A DNA stretch of 64,000 bases, from assembly GCA_032622095.1 (NCBI GenBank), contig CP136064.1, positions 254,264,484-254,328,483 on the forward strand. The letters run 5' to 3'. Numbering within the stretch: position 1 is the first letter of the stretch; each line of letters begins with the position of its first letter. The translations under genes were made by a program, and so were the position numbers. Below the pieces are notes generated by a model. The model was not told the origin of the DNA. It worked only from the letters and a program-made list of their open reading frames with translations, and did no database searches. This document shows, one piece after another, positions 37,176 through 48,891 of this stretch. The DNA is from Siphonodentalium dalli. Its lineage: Eukaryota; Mollusca; Scaphopoda; Gadilida; Siphonodentaliidae.

Positions 37176-40100
37176 ATATGTAATACATGTAAACAGACAT
37201 AAAAAATGTCGACTCATCTAAATTACGCGCTCTGCCCCTGATGAGTTGTCGGCGCAAAAATAGACACGAAACACTAGCTTAGCCTTAAAGTGACTATCCA
37301 AATAAATTCAAGCAGTGTCGGGCATCACAAGGAACAAATGTTACCTCTTGTCAATGGCGGATGGTTGGGTATGCACACACCATTGTATATGAAAGTCAGC
37401 TGAGAGATTTACCACGAATTACGATCGAAATACACTACTATAATATGCCTTTATAGACACATATATAATGTAGACCATCTTCAGTTGTATCTGTATTTTA
37501 CTCACAAAATAGCCATGTGTAGTCTTGATATCGGGATTTGTTTAAACACAATGTTGCTGTTGTTGTTGTAATGGTGACTCGGCAAAGAGTGAAATTTACG
37601 GCCCAATGATGCAATATGGAGCGATGGACTCTTAAGTGCGGAATATGTCACTAGGTATCAACACAGATGTTATAATGTGAATACAATGGCACCTTAATTC
37701 ACCAGGACCTCAGGGGTGATGTTATTGATGCACACGGCGTGTTCGTAACGATTGTAGTTCTATATAAATGAAGATATGCGGGTGCAGCCTTATATCAATG
37801 TTAGTTGGTTTTCTGGGTGCGTCATTTTCAATTGAATCGTGTTACAGGAGGCGTATGCATGAATTATCATCGAACGATGAATGTGATATCTACTATACTG
37901 ATGAACATAACTAAATTAAGTTGTATTGAAAGGTCGCAACGGTGTTACTAATGTGTATTATTGCTTATTATAATTTGGGCGTTCCTAAAACTTCCTTTGT
38001 GATAACGATGAAAGAAGAGGTAGAGATGAACACACAAGTGACACCTCTCCAGTTTACAACATGATTCAAAGTTCAAATTGAAGTTGAGAAATGCCTGTAT
38101 TAAGATACAACTTAATTTCACTCCACGCTGAGTACGCTATATGTGAAATGTCTCCGAGATGACTATACGTTTGATGGAGATATGAAACAAAACAACGTTC
38201 ATCGAATTTGGTTTCGCTTTCCCTTTGAAGGCCTTTTCCATCAGCGTCACTTTAGAAATGTTTCAGATTTACCATTATCTTCTTCGTAAAAAGTCACGCC
38301 ATGCGGTTAGACCCCTAGCTTTAATTTGTCGGAGTCACAGCAAGATTTTCGCGTTTAACATTGTTGCATGTCGTCAATCTTGCGCACACGATTCAGCATC
38401 CAACAACCAAATTGAATGTTATTATATACCGCATCAGAACATACATGTTGCCAGACTGGCAAATTGTCCAAACATGGCCAAAATTACGGGAGATAACTCA
38501 TGCCCATATTAAAATATAGGATTTTACCCATGTATGATATACCGCCACGGTGGCAGTCAATGAAGGACCACTGGTCTAAAATTACTATATGGCGTTCAAC
38601 ATATGATAGTCTACGAAACGATATATAATCCCCTGGACATATGGCTACACGTTTTCGGAAAAATCTTATTCAAATTGTCGAATTGGTGCACCATGCCTAT
38701 AACAAATTATCCAGATCATATGAGGTTGCAATTATACTGAAAACATCACCATTACCTACGTGTTACGACGCTATAAGAGTTCAGAACCTAAACCTGTTAT
38801 ACGTTTTAAATATAGAGTAAAACCTAACACTGCCCTCCAAAATCACGATTTTTAAAGGGATTTTATGCCATTATCTAACCCGCACAAATATGACATCAAA
38901 TCGAGTTGGAATTGTTTTTATGTGATCAAGTTCAGCCAGAATATAATTGTATACACTGAATTAAATATTGTGTATTGTTTTTGCAATTTTGTATTTTTAA
39001 AATCGGCCTTGAAATTGCCAAAAATTCGTAATAAAATGATGGACTTTCAATTGCTCCATAGTTGAAACTGAATGCAAAGTGACAAATACTCCGAGTAGAT
39101 CTACTCTACCAGGCATGCATACGGAATACTCCAAAGCATAGTGGAGGGATATAGCATAATGAGGACAAAAACTAACTCAACCCCATAAATTATATTCAAC
39201 CAACACGCCACATCCCAATCGCAATATGGCACCATGCAAACTTTCCTAAATATTCAATGATTAGTCGACTTTTACTTTGTCAAGACATACATACGGAGTC
39301 ATGTGCCATATATGTCAATGAAACCTTTTAAAGTCAATTAAAACCCTATATCCTATATCCGTCGTGGATAACAGCATCACATTAATAAATAACATGCCTC
39401 TAACATGCATATACGCCAAATTAAGGCACACACTGTCTAGCCCTATACCAAATGAGACTGTGTATTAAAATGGAAACACAGTTCAATGTTTCACATGAGA
39501 GACAACTTTCACCATCTAATGCCATTCATCATACAAGTGTATTGATTATACGAAGCAATGTATCCACGAACGAGTCTGCCTGACTTACAATATCACATAT
39601 TTAATGTGAAAAAAAACATGAAAATTTGAACATTTAACTGAAAATAAAAGATAAATGAATTTGTTTCAATTATGATCGTATTTTTCTTATATACAGACAC
39701 ATGTCCACTGCCAAATTGTTCTTATAAATCATGATCTACATGGAAAGTTTTCTAATATATTATGTCGATAAAACATAGTAATGAGGATAACTTAGTCATG
39801 AGTTGAATACAATTCTTCGAATTTAGAAAGCGTTTATTGACTAATAATTTCACCAATTATTTGTGGTTGTTCGCTGCCATATATACACAATTTCACAGAA
39901 AATATGTTGATTATCTATTATTCGAGAAATACTTAAAAACAAGAACAAATAGGTATCAAATTAGATATAAGGTGAATTGAATAATTGTCACCAGGTCCAA
40001 GATGGCTGCCAAAATGTAAATCGAAACCTTAAATTTCATACATATTTCTAACATTGCTATACAACAGAGACATATGTCACACAGAAATCAAGTCAGATTT

Positions 40101-40179
40101 CTATTCATAATCAGACTTCTATTAACATGTGATAACAAGCCACGGGCTCGAAAGCACGCCAATCAATCACATCGGTGAT
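37176..40179. other. Non-coding, nothing recognised
   Basis: Chance ORFs only (for example 38225-38512), with no domain or splice context. Confidence 0.35.
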
Positions 40180-40960
40180 GGGTATACACGGAGCGGCTGT
40201 GTGGTCATCCATGGGGTGTAATGATATACACGAATGTGTTCTGTGATTATTTCTGGGTGTTTTGGTATACTTGGAGTGGCAATATTTCTATTGGTAGGTG
40301 TATACACAAAATACACGTGTTTGCAGTGTGGTCATGGAGTGGGTGTATTGATACAGATGGAGTGGCTGTATGGTCATGGTTCAAGTGGATAGATAGATGG
40401 TCATTGGATGAGCGTATTAGCATCCTTGTTGTCAATGGGTGGTGTATATGGCTGTATTTATACGTGGAGTGGTTGTATGACCATGGATTGAGTGAATGGG
40501 AATACAGCGAGTTTCTGAATGGCCACGAGTTATGTGTATATGCAAGTCTGGATGTGATGACCACTTGCGGGTGCAGTGTGTTGATGCATATGGACGTGGG
40601 GTGTAAATGTATATCTTGAGTGGTCGTGGTTTATGCGAATATGTATACAGGGAGGTACTGTATGGTCATAGTTGTGCTGATTATGCATTTTGTTTCTTTG
40701 AACATATTTTGTTAGGTATATATGCAAGTCTGGATGTGATGACCAATTGAAGGTGCAGTGTGATGATGCATCTGGTCGTGCTGTACTACCTTCGGTGGGG
40801 TTCATGTATATTCTTGGATTGACTGTTTGAGTGGGGTGTAAATGTATATCTTGAGTGTTCGTGGTTGATGCGAATATGTATACAGGGAGAGACTGTATGG
40901 TCATAGTTGTGCTGATTATGCATTTTGTTTCTTTGAACATATTTTGTTAGTCATCCCACA
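40180..40960. repeat. Diverged minisatellite, first block
   Basis: Variants of GGAGTGGCTGTATGGTCATGG with TGGGTGTATA spacers recur throughout. A stretch of about 108 bp at 40601-40716 is repeated almost exactly at 40836-40951, 235 bp later. ORFs on both strands follow the periodicity and are not genes. Confidence 0.7.
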
Positions 40961-41539
40961 CATACATATATACATAATAGGATACACACAGTAGTATGAT
41001 CAGCAACGGAGATTGGAGAACAAGTTATTACAACTTACTAAATGCCCATTTCACCAAATATCCTGAGAAATACTGAAATAAATAAAATGGCGTAGAAAAT
41101 AAATTAATCAAACTAAATTTGTGTTTTGTTCAATATAGCAGGAAATAAGAGTTAAATCACCATTATGAAATGAAAATGAAGGTGGTTCGGGAGTAGATTA
41201 TGCATACATAGAGTTAGTGTATGGCCATGAATGATGTGTCTATTGTAGTGACTGCACCCCTTGAATCAGAATCAGGCCAAACACAAGTTTTGCATAATTC
41301 CGTTTGCACCCCCACCTTGCACCTCAGTGATCGGGCCTAATATCCTATATATTCACAAACCATGGTTCTATATTCCCGGTATGAGAACATTCATATATTT
41401 TAACCTGAAAATTGCATATATCCTAACATCTAGTGGTCTAACTCCAGACAAGTGCAGACGGCCACGCGTGGTTCCAGGACATACCGGGCCGACCATGATT
41501 GTTTGGTCCGGTCTGAGAAGAATTTGAAAACTATACAAG

Positions 41540-42240
41540 AAAATCGCAAAACGTAGCATCTAGACGGGCCTCAACTGAAGCTTTCCCAACACTGGAAATG
41601 TAAACCTCATACTCCCCCCTCCGGTTGGAAAATTCTCCAAATGATGACCATTTCAGTCCACAAGTGTGACCAAATGTAGTAAAATATTGTTTTGTTAAAC
41701 TAATTACCAGTTTTGTATTGGCCATTGGGGGGCAATGACACACCGGGATGACCATGGTTCGGCCCGTTGGGCGAATTTTTTTAAATCTGAACAAGAAAAT
41801 CGCAAAATCCTAGCATATAGACTAGCCTCATATCAAGCCTTCTTAGTGTTGGAAATTTCAAACCTGACACCCCACTTAGGTTGGAACATTTCCAACTGAT
41901 GACAATTCCAATGACAATGTTGACCAAATGTATGACAATATTGTTGTTATAATTAACTAGCAGTTTTTGACTGGCCACGGGGAAGGGACCAGGACACAAG
42001 CTTTTCAAGTGTTGGAAATTTCCAACCTGTCACACCCCCTAACGTTGGAAAATTTCCAACTGATGGTCATTTCAGTCCAAAATTTTGACCAAAAATAGGA
42101 AAATATGCAAATAATTATTTTCCCGCAATAAATTGTTTGAAAATCAAACTACAAGAACATTTGCAACCTATTGTTGGTGTGAAATCTCCAACTACTGTTT
42201 TGGCAGGTATGAATTTTCCAACTGTTGAAAATTTTGACCA
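41540..42240. repeat. Tandem units with GTTGGAAATTTCCAAC motif
   Basis: Units of roughly 200-250 bp share GAAAATCGCAAAA, TAGCAT-TAGAC, TGTTGGAAAT and TTCCAACTGATGACCATTTC. At least three are visible (near 41545, 41795 and 42005, the last truncated). Each carries one or two near-palindromes of the form GTTGGAAA-TTTCCAAC. Confidence 0.65.
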
Positions 42241-42279
42241 AAGTTGGGGGGGGGGGGGTGAGACACCCCAAACCCTCCC

Positions 42280-42830
42280 TGTCGCCACGTCTGTGTGTAT
42301 ATAGTTTCATATGGAATGAATGTAGTCATAGTTGAAGTGTATATACATACACGGAGTATAGCTGAATGGTCACCCACCGAGCGAATGTGTATATATGGCG
42401 TTATATTTGGTATATCAGAAATGGCTGTATGACCATTGGTAATGTATATATATGTATAGTGACTGTATGGTCATGGTGGTGTGTATATTTATACTTTGAG
42501 GGGCTATAACCATGGGCGAGGCGAATATGAATAGAGTTACTGTATAGTCACTGATGTGGTGAATAGGTGCATGTATACAGGTTATGACCAAATAGTCATA
42601 GGTGGAGTGCAGGGGTGTACCTGGTGTATCTGCATGGTGAATCATGGTTGTATGGTCATGGGTGGGTGCACATATACATCATATGTGGATGTATGGTAAT
42701 GGGTGAGGTATAATTAGGGGTATTAATAGATTGGTTGTAGGGTCATTTGTGTGGTGTGTGGTGAATATATGGAGTGACTGCGTGGCCATAGACGGGTTGT
42801 ACAGGTATATTTTGGTGGCTGTCGCTTTCC
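42280..42830. repeat. Diverged minisatellite, second block
   Basis: The GTATGGTCATGG/TGGGTGTATA vocabulary of 40180-40960 resumes here after about 1.3 kb, suggesting one array split by an insertion. Confidence 0.55.
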
Positions 42831-44576
42831 ACAATGACTCAAGGATATGTTAATCGATAGTGAGACCATACTTGGGATTTCTTCGTCTTTGTTGCGTTTA
42901 TACACAATGGAATAAACACTAAACGGGTTTCCTGATAACAGTTGAATCCGGCATGACGATATCGCCTGCAGTTTATATTATTGAACAGCATTATTATGTT
43001 GTTGCTTGTGATGTACGTGGAGGTATGGACACATGCATTCATTCTCGGAATTTCTGACCAAACATAACGATATACTCCTGAGGTAAAAATCAGTTCATTT
43101 TGTAAGGACAGTGCACCATTATCCTTTATATGGTTATTGTAGGAGTGTCCGTTTTTTTTTTTTGAGATACCACTTTTCCGGAAAATACCATGCATGCGTA
43201 TACTATATCTCCAGCAAGAACAACGTTACTGCAGTATTAATAGGGCTTACAAATTGGCTATGTGTGGCATTTTCTTTCGATAGACTGTCACTAGCAGATG
43301 TTATGAAATCCGATGGAATAATTCCAAACATTTGTCCTTACAGCAAGCTGTAGTTGCAGAATGCATATTTTTGTGAATTCTCAGTATCAAATTCATGGCA
43401 AAAAAATAGATTTTTAATATGTTTTAGAGCGCAATCCCATTGTTGCAATCGTTCCCTGATGTTTGGTAAAGCACATCAATTATCAAGGCTGGCGAAGGAA
43501 TAGTTAAATGATTATCCCATTGTGCTCTGCTTCCCCCAAACACACTGCCATTATACGCCGCTACTATTTACACACCTCTATAGTATACTAAGCAGGCACA
43601 TATATATGGGACGGCGTATAAGGGGAGTGCGGGGTGCATCTCCTCTGGTATAATAATTGAAGCTACATTGAAACGACCGCGCGATTTGTTTGTCATGGGT
43701 GGCGTTTGTCGAACAATGGGATATCACTGAAATATTAGTTTGCCAGCCTTGGGAATTGGTGTGACTTACCAAAATACAATATATATATACACCAACAGGG
43801 CGAACGGAAGGCGGTGGCAATAGTAACACATGCATTGGTTGAATCATTTATTAACTAGTAGAATAATTACATTTATTATAATTATTCCACAAAACTAATC
43901 CAGTTCCGATAATATTCACAGGTACTTAGGACCACTAATCCAACGATGAAACTAAACGAATTAATATTTACATTTAGAACCACTAAATAGTGATATATCC
44001 AATAATTCAACAGAATCACAACTTCACTATATAGCACTCCACATTTCCGATCAAACTTGTATCTGGAGAATCTGGAGGAACCAATGAACTGTTAGTAGTA
44101 ATTTCGAAACAGTTTTCTTGTAAAGGCGACAGGTTTGTCACATAATAATGATGTGCAGCTTTACCTTTAGCAACAAGTAAGTTGGTTGTTGGTTACATGT
44201 CCAAATTCCTTATCATCATTCTGGCAGACAGACTTCTTCGGAATTCATGATCCGCTTATACAATATATATAATATAATAGTAAGACACAATCATGCGACT
44301 GCCGCATTTGACTTTCCAAACACATCTGCGAACGACTTGGTTTGTCAAAACGGGTCACCCGTTATTAACGTGCATGGGACCAGTCCGTGTTGTTTCGGAC
44401 ATATTTATTCACACTCAACGGCGATCATTGCATGGTTAATCGGATTGTTAGGCGTGGCTAACGGGCTGTTGAATCTCGGCGAGCGCACGGATTTCGTCGT
44501 GGTCAACAAACGCTCAACGGCGCATTTCCAGTTAATTGCGTTATGGGGGGGGGGTAAATTGTGCTCTAAGTCTGTC
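42831..44576. other. Non-coding, nothing recognised
   Basis: Short ORFs only; no splice-flanked coding block was identified. Confidence 0.35.
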
Positions 44577-44658
44577 AGAGCACGTGAATAGTTCTTTACC
44601 AGAATAAATCTCGTCTTCGACTCGATTGATTCTGGTAAAGAACTATTCGTGTGCTCTA
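44577..44658. repeat. Perfect-stem hairpin
   Basis: ATAGTTCTTTACCAGAATAA and its complement, with AGAGCAC outer ends, form an approximately 33-bp stem around a loop of about 14 bases. No terminator function is implied in a eukaryote; it is probably a small fold-back repeat. Confidence 0.75.
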
Positions 44659-45799
44659 ACCATTACATACAAATTATTTTGCTTTTTATTTCTATACATT
44701 GATATATTTTTTGGGAAGTACAATCAATTTGCTCCACAACAAGACCATTTCCATAATATACATTCCAGGAGAATGAACTGGTTTGACCAAATTACTTACC
44801 CACACCCCATTAACATTTCTACCAAAAGACAATAGGCATATTGACATTCCATCCGTGAGTCAGATTTGTCTAGTATCTGCTAATTACACTTTACCATAAA
44901 ACTGCCTCAGCCATTACTCTCTACAAAAAATAGGACATCGACATTAATGCTATGTTGACACTCAGAATAGTGTGGCTTTTTGAAAAGTTACCCATAATTC
45001 TGCTGTGGTTAAGAGGTCGATGAATTAGAGCATTACTGTACTTTATTAATTTCGCAAAAATATAATTTAAATTTGCGAAAATACAATAATATATCCATGT
45101 TTAATTGTTTTGTATATTACTATTATATGATAACACCCCTTCAAATTTAAACCAACTGCAGTTCGATATATGTATTAACACTATGCTCGGTATTATGGGA
45201 ATGATCTACCCCTACCACCACCCCCAAAATGTACAATGTAGACGAATACGATAAACACATAAAATGTGCCATATAATTAGAACACGACACTTCTCAGATG
45301 GCAAACATCCTTACAAAGATGCTCTATAATAATAATTGGGTCTTTAAAATTCCACAGAGGGGAGGGTTTCCATGTGTTGGACTGTTGGCTCAGGGTGTAT
45401 AACACGGCTGTTGATGATAAAGTAAAATGTGATACGTTTTTATGGTGCTGCCGTTGTAAGCAGCCTGTACTGTCTATGCAGCAACTGGGCTCACCATTCT
45501 GAATGCTTTAGGAGAACGCAGTCCTACCTTAGTATTACTGATATCAAGAGTGGTATATACCATGAATTGTTAATTTTACACTTGTAATAACTGGAGGTGA
45601 AGTGTTTTTGGTGATCTTTTTGTCATTTCAGCATTTTGTTAAAGTATTTTTTTCATAAAAAGAAGAGATACACCCGTATTGGGCTTATTTCGTAATCAAA
45701 TAGGTCCCATATGAACCTATGTGATCTTTTTAAGGTAAAATATGAACCTATTTGCACGAGGATATGTTGAGCTAATATAAGTAGATAGATAATACAATA
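44659..45799. other. Non-coding, nothing recognised
   Basis: AT-rich sequence without a supported feature. Confidence 0.35.
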
Positions 45800-45990
45800 C
45801 CATAGGTCGCCTCGCATATATAAGAGAATGCATTGGCTTAACACATTCAAAATTATAAAATTGTTAAAGAATGTAAGAAAAAATGGTAAAAAGTGTTAAA
45901 AATGATTTTTTTTAGGCCAATGCATTCTCTTATATATGCGAGGCGACCTATGGTCGACTCGCATATATAAGACAATGCATTGGTACAGGG
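45800..45990. mobile_element. Left-truncated copy of the 5264-5637 MITE
   Basis: It starts inside the centre of the left terminal hairpin (CATAGGTCGCCTCGCATATA), continues with a shorter AT-rich interior, and ends with the complete right hairpin and ATGCATTGGTACAGGG. Confidence 0.8.
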
Positions 45991-46623
45991 CATAACTGTA
46001 ACTATCACAATGTGGTCAAGGAGCCGGTTCCAATGATATCCATATTTGTATGGTTCTATTGAGACAGACCGAAGATATTTTAGGATGTTGAAGCTTTATT
46101 TGGCCGGTTTTGGCCGGTTTTGTTGGGTAAAGGGTTAAACTACGCATTCCAGCCATATGGGAAATGTCCAGTAATAGGCCGAGCAATGAACACTTAACTC
46201 CATGACGTATTAATTGTATTGTAATCAACATTTCAATTAACGTCACGTTTACTCTTATGTATACTATGTTTCTGGTCTAGCCCCATGTATATTTTTATCT
46301 TAACTCTATGATAGTATCTTTACTTGTTAGGAATTACACATTCTACCTCACACGACAGCCTGTTCTCCCGAAAACAAGCACATTATATGCTTATATTATG
46401 AAGGGTAATAAAATATATTTCTACCTGTATATGAGGCCTTTAAGTAACAAATATTATTAATGTGCATTTTGAACCAGTTTGTGGACGTTGCAAAATTATA
46501 AAAATGACAGCCATGCATAAGTTGGATACCTTTATATATGATTAAGTATTACTGTGGTGGGGTCAATATGTGTTCTGTGGACCTGTGCTTGAAATGCATA
46601 TAATGCGCACTTTCTATTTTTGC
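45991..46623. other. Intronic, nothing recognised
   Basis: No feature supported before the duplicated exon 4 region. Confidence 0.35.
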
Positions 46624-46693
46624 TCGGCTTCTCATTTAAGATCAGACCTATAGCTTGAAAAGGAAGACGAGTACTACACCGGCGAACATCGAA
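46624..46693 (+). pseudogene. Decayed duplicate of metalloprotease exon 4 (5' half)
   Basis: TCGGCTTCTCATTTAAG (46624-46640) matches the acceptor region TCGGCGTCTCATTTCAG of exon 4. The following bases read in the same phase as YSLKRKTSTTPANIE, against SDLRRKRSTTPTNIVE in exon 4. Similarity ends near 46693, before the catalytic strand, and no donor follows in place. The furin-type site is weakened from RRKR to KRKT. An AG acceptor is present, so aberrant use is possible. Confidence 0.65.
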
Positions 46694-46841
46694 TCGGATT
46701 ATTTACCTCTAAGAGTCCCTTCAATCCAGAATATGCTTGCTACTAAATCTGCACTTCGAGGATTAACATTTAGATCGATACTAGAAATGAGTATTATGTT
46801 GACCTATATGTTGGCAATTCATTCTCGGCGTCTCATTTCAG

Positions 46842-46932
46842 ATCCGACCAGCGATTTGAGAAGGAAGAGGAGTACTACACCGACGAACATTGTGGAAGTG
46901 CTGGCAGTGCTAGACTACACTATATATAAATT
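46842..46932 (+). CDS. Metalloprotease exon 4: furin site and start of catalytic domain
   Basis: This 91-bp exon follows the acceptor CGTCTCATTTCAG and ends before GTATGT (46933). It enters in phase 1, matching exon 3, and leaves in phase 2. The peptide reads SDLRRKRSTTPTNIVEVLA, then VLDYTIYK. RRKR followed by S is a furin-type cleavage motif; VEVLAVLDYTIYK is the first beta strand expected at the start of an M12B catalytic domain. The catalytic HExxHxxGxxH motif must lie in a later exon that I did not find. The last 26 bp of the exon plus its donor are the unit of the minisatellite that follows. Confidence 0.75.
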
Positions 46933-47393
46933 GTATGTACATCAGTGCTAGACTACACTATATATAAATTGTATGTACATCAGTGCTAGACTACACTATA
47001 TATAAATTGTATGTACATCAGTGCTAGACTACACTATATATAAATTGTATGTACATCAGTGCTAGACTACACTATATATAAATTGTATGTACATCAGTGC
47101 TAGACTACACTATATATACATTGTATGTGCTAGACTACACTATATATAAATTGTATGTGCTAGACTACACTATATATAAATTATATGTGCTCGACTACAC
47201 TATATATAAATTATATGAGCTAGACTACACTATATATAAATTGTATGTGCTAGACTACACTATATATAAATTATATGTGCTCGACTACACTATATATAAA
47301 TTGTAGGTACATTTGTGCTGGAGGTGCTCGACTGCACTATATATAAATTGTATGTGCTCGACTACACTATATATAAATTGTAGGTACATCTGT
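46907..47393 (+). repeat. Exon-intron junction minisatellite, 14 units
   Basis: Units start at 46907, 46945, 46983, 47021, 47059 (38 bp), then 47097, 47127, 47157, 47187, 47217, 47247 (30 bp), 47277 (47 bp), 47324 (30 bp) and 47354. The core is CTAGACTACACTATATATAA followed by ATTGTATGT. The first unit overlaps the real exon 4 end. Each unit therefore repeats the codons for LDYTIYK and a 5' splice site. GTATGT is kept in nine units, GTAGGT in two, and three have lost GT. The 38-bp units add ACATCA. Confidence 0.92.
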
Positions 47394-47770
47394 GTTTCTG
47401 TTCTTAATGCATAGCGGGTGAGGTGACAATATAGGTGACTTGATTTTTCGAGCACAAGTCAATCCAAAGATGAGGGTTAGTGTTAGAAGCAATAACAAAT
47501 TGAAAACATCCATAAATAACATAAATGGGCATCCACGAATATGATTGATATTGTTAGTAAATCATCTACTTGACACTGCGAATAACTCCAAACTGGTATA
47601 TAAGGCACCAAAAGCAAAATTCAATAACAAATTGATGCTATATGTAAATGGTCTCTGCAATGTTAGAACTTTACGATTTAATTATACAAAGATACGCGTT
47701 ATTAACTTTGGTGTTAATGACTCCTGCACAATATACCACGACACACAAAAAGAGTCTTGAAATTGCTATG
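47394..47770. other. Downstream intron 4, nothing confirmed
   Basis: The next catalytic exon was looked for here. The ORF at 47545-47760 has a YVNG segment but no acceptable acceptor and no clear family match, so it is not called. Confidence 0.35.
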
Positions 47771-47771
47771 G

Positions 47772-47905
47772 GCGATGTATTCGGATTGATCGACAGTTTC
47801 TAAGGTTATTTTGCGATTCACCGGCATTTTGTCGCAAAAGCATGCATTCTGATTGGTCGAGAGTTTTTAACGTTTAGTTTGCGATTCACCAGCATAAACC
47901 GCTGG
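47772..47905 (+). promoter_or_regulatory. Tandem promoter-like repeat upstream of proline-rich ORF
   Basis: Two units of about 70 bp share ATTC-GATTGGTCGA-AGTTT and TTTGCGATTCACC-GCAT. GATTGG is an inverted CCAAT box, and TTTTATAT lies just before the ATG at 47923. This arrangement would suit a promoter of a mobile element, but no transcript evidence exists. Confidence 0.3.
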
Positions 47906-47922
47906 TCGCTAAGCACATTTTA

Positions 47923-48382
47923 TATGGAGCATGGTGTCACTGATAGCGTCACCACCACCACCACCACCACAACCACCGCCACCACCACCACCACCACCAC
48001 CACCACCACAGCAGCAACCGACTGGTGTCACCCCGGCGGCTCCTGCGATGGAACAGTTCAACTTCGAGATGGGGCTGGTTCTCCACCACAGAGGGAGGAC
48101 TCCTTCACAGTACCGGAGACGGCGATATATAAGCCGGAGTCTCCACCACACAGGGAGAGAGAACCACCGGATGAAGATGACATCATCGACGACTTCACAA
48201 AATATCTGAAGAGCCGGGCAATCGCTGCTGCAAGAAACAAACAAAATTTCACCTTCACCAAAGCAGAAAGCCAATTGGTGTTTCACTGCAAAATCTACAT
48301 TGCAGCAGACGCTGGTGACCCGGCCAACATGGCATACAGGATTATACGGCCAGAATACAGTCGAATACCGAGAAGACAGTAA
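47923..48382 (+). CDS. Hypothetical low-complexity ORF, possibly from a mobile element
   Basis: An ACC/CCA microsatellite (47951-48010) leads into a GC-richer, coding-like block. In one frame it gives a poly-proline tract and QQQPTGVTPAAPAMEQFNFE (47931 onwards). A second + frame (47879-48382) gives SPPQREDSFTVPE, SPPHRERE, an acidic PPDEDDIIDDFTKYLKSRAI segment, and a stop at 48382. A frameshift near 48080 would join the better parts of the two frames. A small ORF follows at 48384-48527 (MNKTSPSDASSSAPTPAKRK). No domain is recognised. Low-complexity N-terminal regions like this occur in retrotransposon gag-like ORFs, but that is a guess. The long - strand ORF over the same place is poly-glycine from the microsatellite. 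Confidence 0.3.
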
Positions 48383-48527
48383 CATGAACAAAACCTCTCC
48401 CTCGGATGCCTCTTCGTCTGCACCAACACCGGCGAAGAGGAAGAATGAAGAACACAAAGACGAAGAAACGATGAAAAATTCATCGAAAAATATTTTTTTC
48501 TCTTTTTTACTTTCTTTTTTGTTTTGA

Positions 48528-48891
48528 CTAAATGCAGACAATGAGAGGTTAATGGGATGACCATTCGGTCTTTCCGACAATCCAGGGGCTAGCCCCCACA
48601 AACACTCCCATAAAAAAGATTACTTTACGTACGGCTGACCAGAACGCTGTTCTGTGTGGACCCATATATTTTATCACAGAAGAAAAATAGCTCACTTCAT
48701 AGAATATACTACCGAAAAAAGGTGCTTTTCGTTAATTATGTTTATCATATTAGATTATGGTGTATCTCCTATATGAAAATACAGGATATACAGTTTGACT
48801 TGCATGTGATTCGGTGTTCCACGACACTTATCAAAAATGCTTGAAATAGCCACAACAACATGGGAGTGCTTGAAGTTTATTCCTTATACTC
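48528..48891. other. Non-coding, nothing recognised
   Basis: Contains CCAGGGGCTAGCCCC, a short hairpin, and otherwise no supported feature. Confidence 0.35.

Larger units (their letters stand above)
18755..46841 (+). other. Intron 3 of the metalloprotease gene, about 28 kb
   Basis: The boundaries are GTTGGT at 18755 and CTCATTTCAG at 46841. The exons on each side are compatible in phase and give a peptide order expected for the family, so I treat everything between as one intron. It contains the palindrome clusters, MITEs, hairpins and minisatellites listed separately. An unrecognised alternative exon inside it cannot be excluded. Confidence 0.55.

Noticed and set aside
40221..40940. ORFs of 105-136 codons on both strands
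   Set aside because: They run through the diverged minisatellite and repeat its periodic peptides.
46907..47393. CRISPR-like array
   Set aside because: Units are contiguous with no unique spacers, and the context is a eukaryotic exon edge.
47545..47760. Next catalytic exon of the metalloprotease
   Set aside because: A YVNG segment is suggestive, but there is no proper acceptor, no matching phase evidence and no other M12 feature.
47909..48601. Longest - strand ORF outside the retrotransposons (230 codons) with poly-glycine
   Set aside because: It is the complement of the CCA microsatellite and of the more protein-like + frames. Its composition is Cys/Gly runs with no domain.
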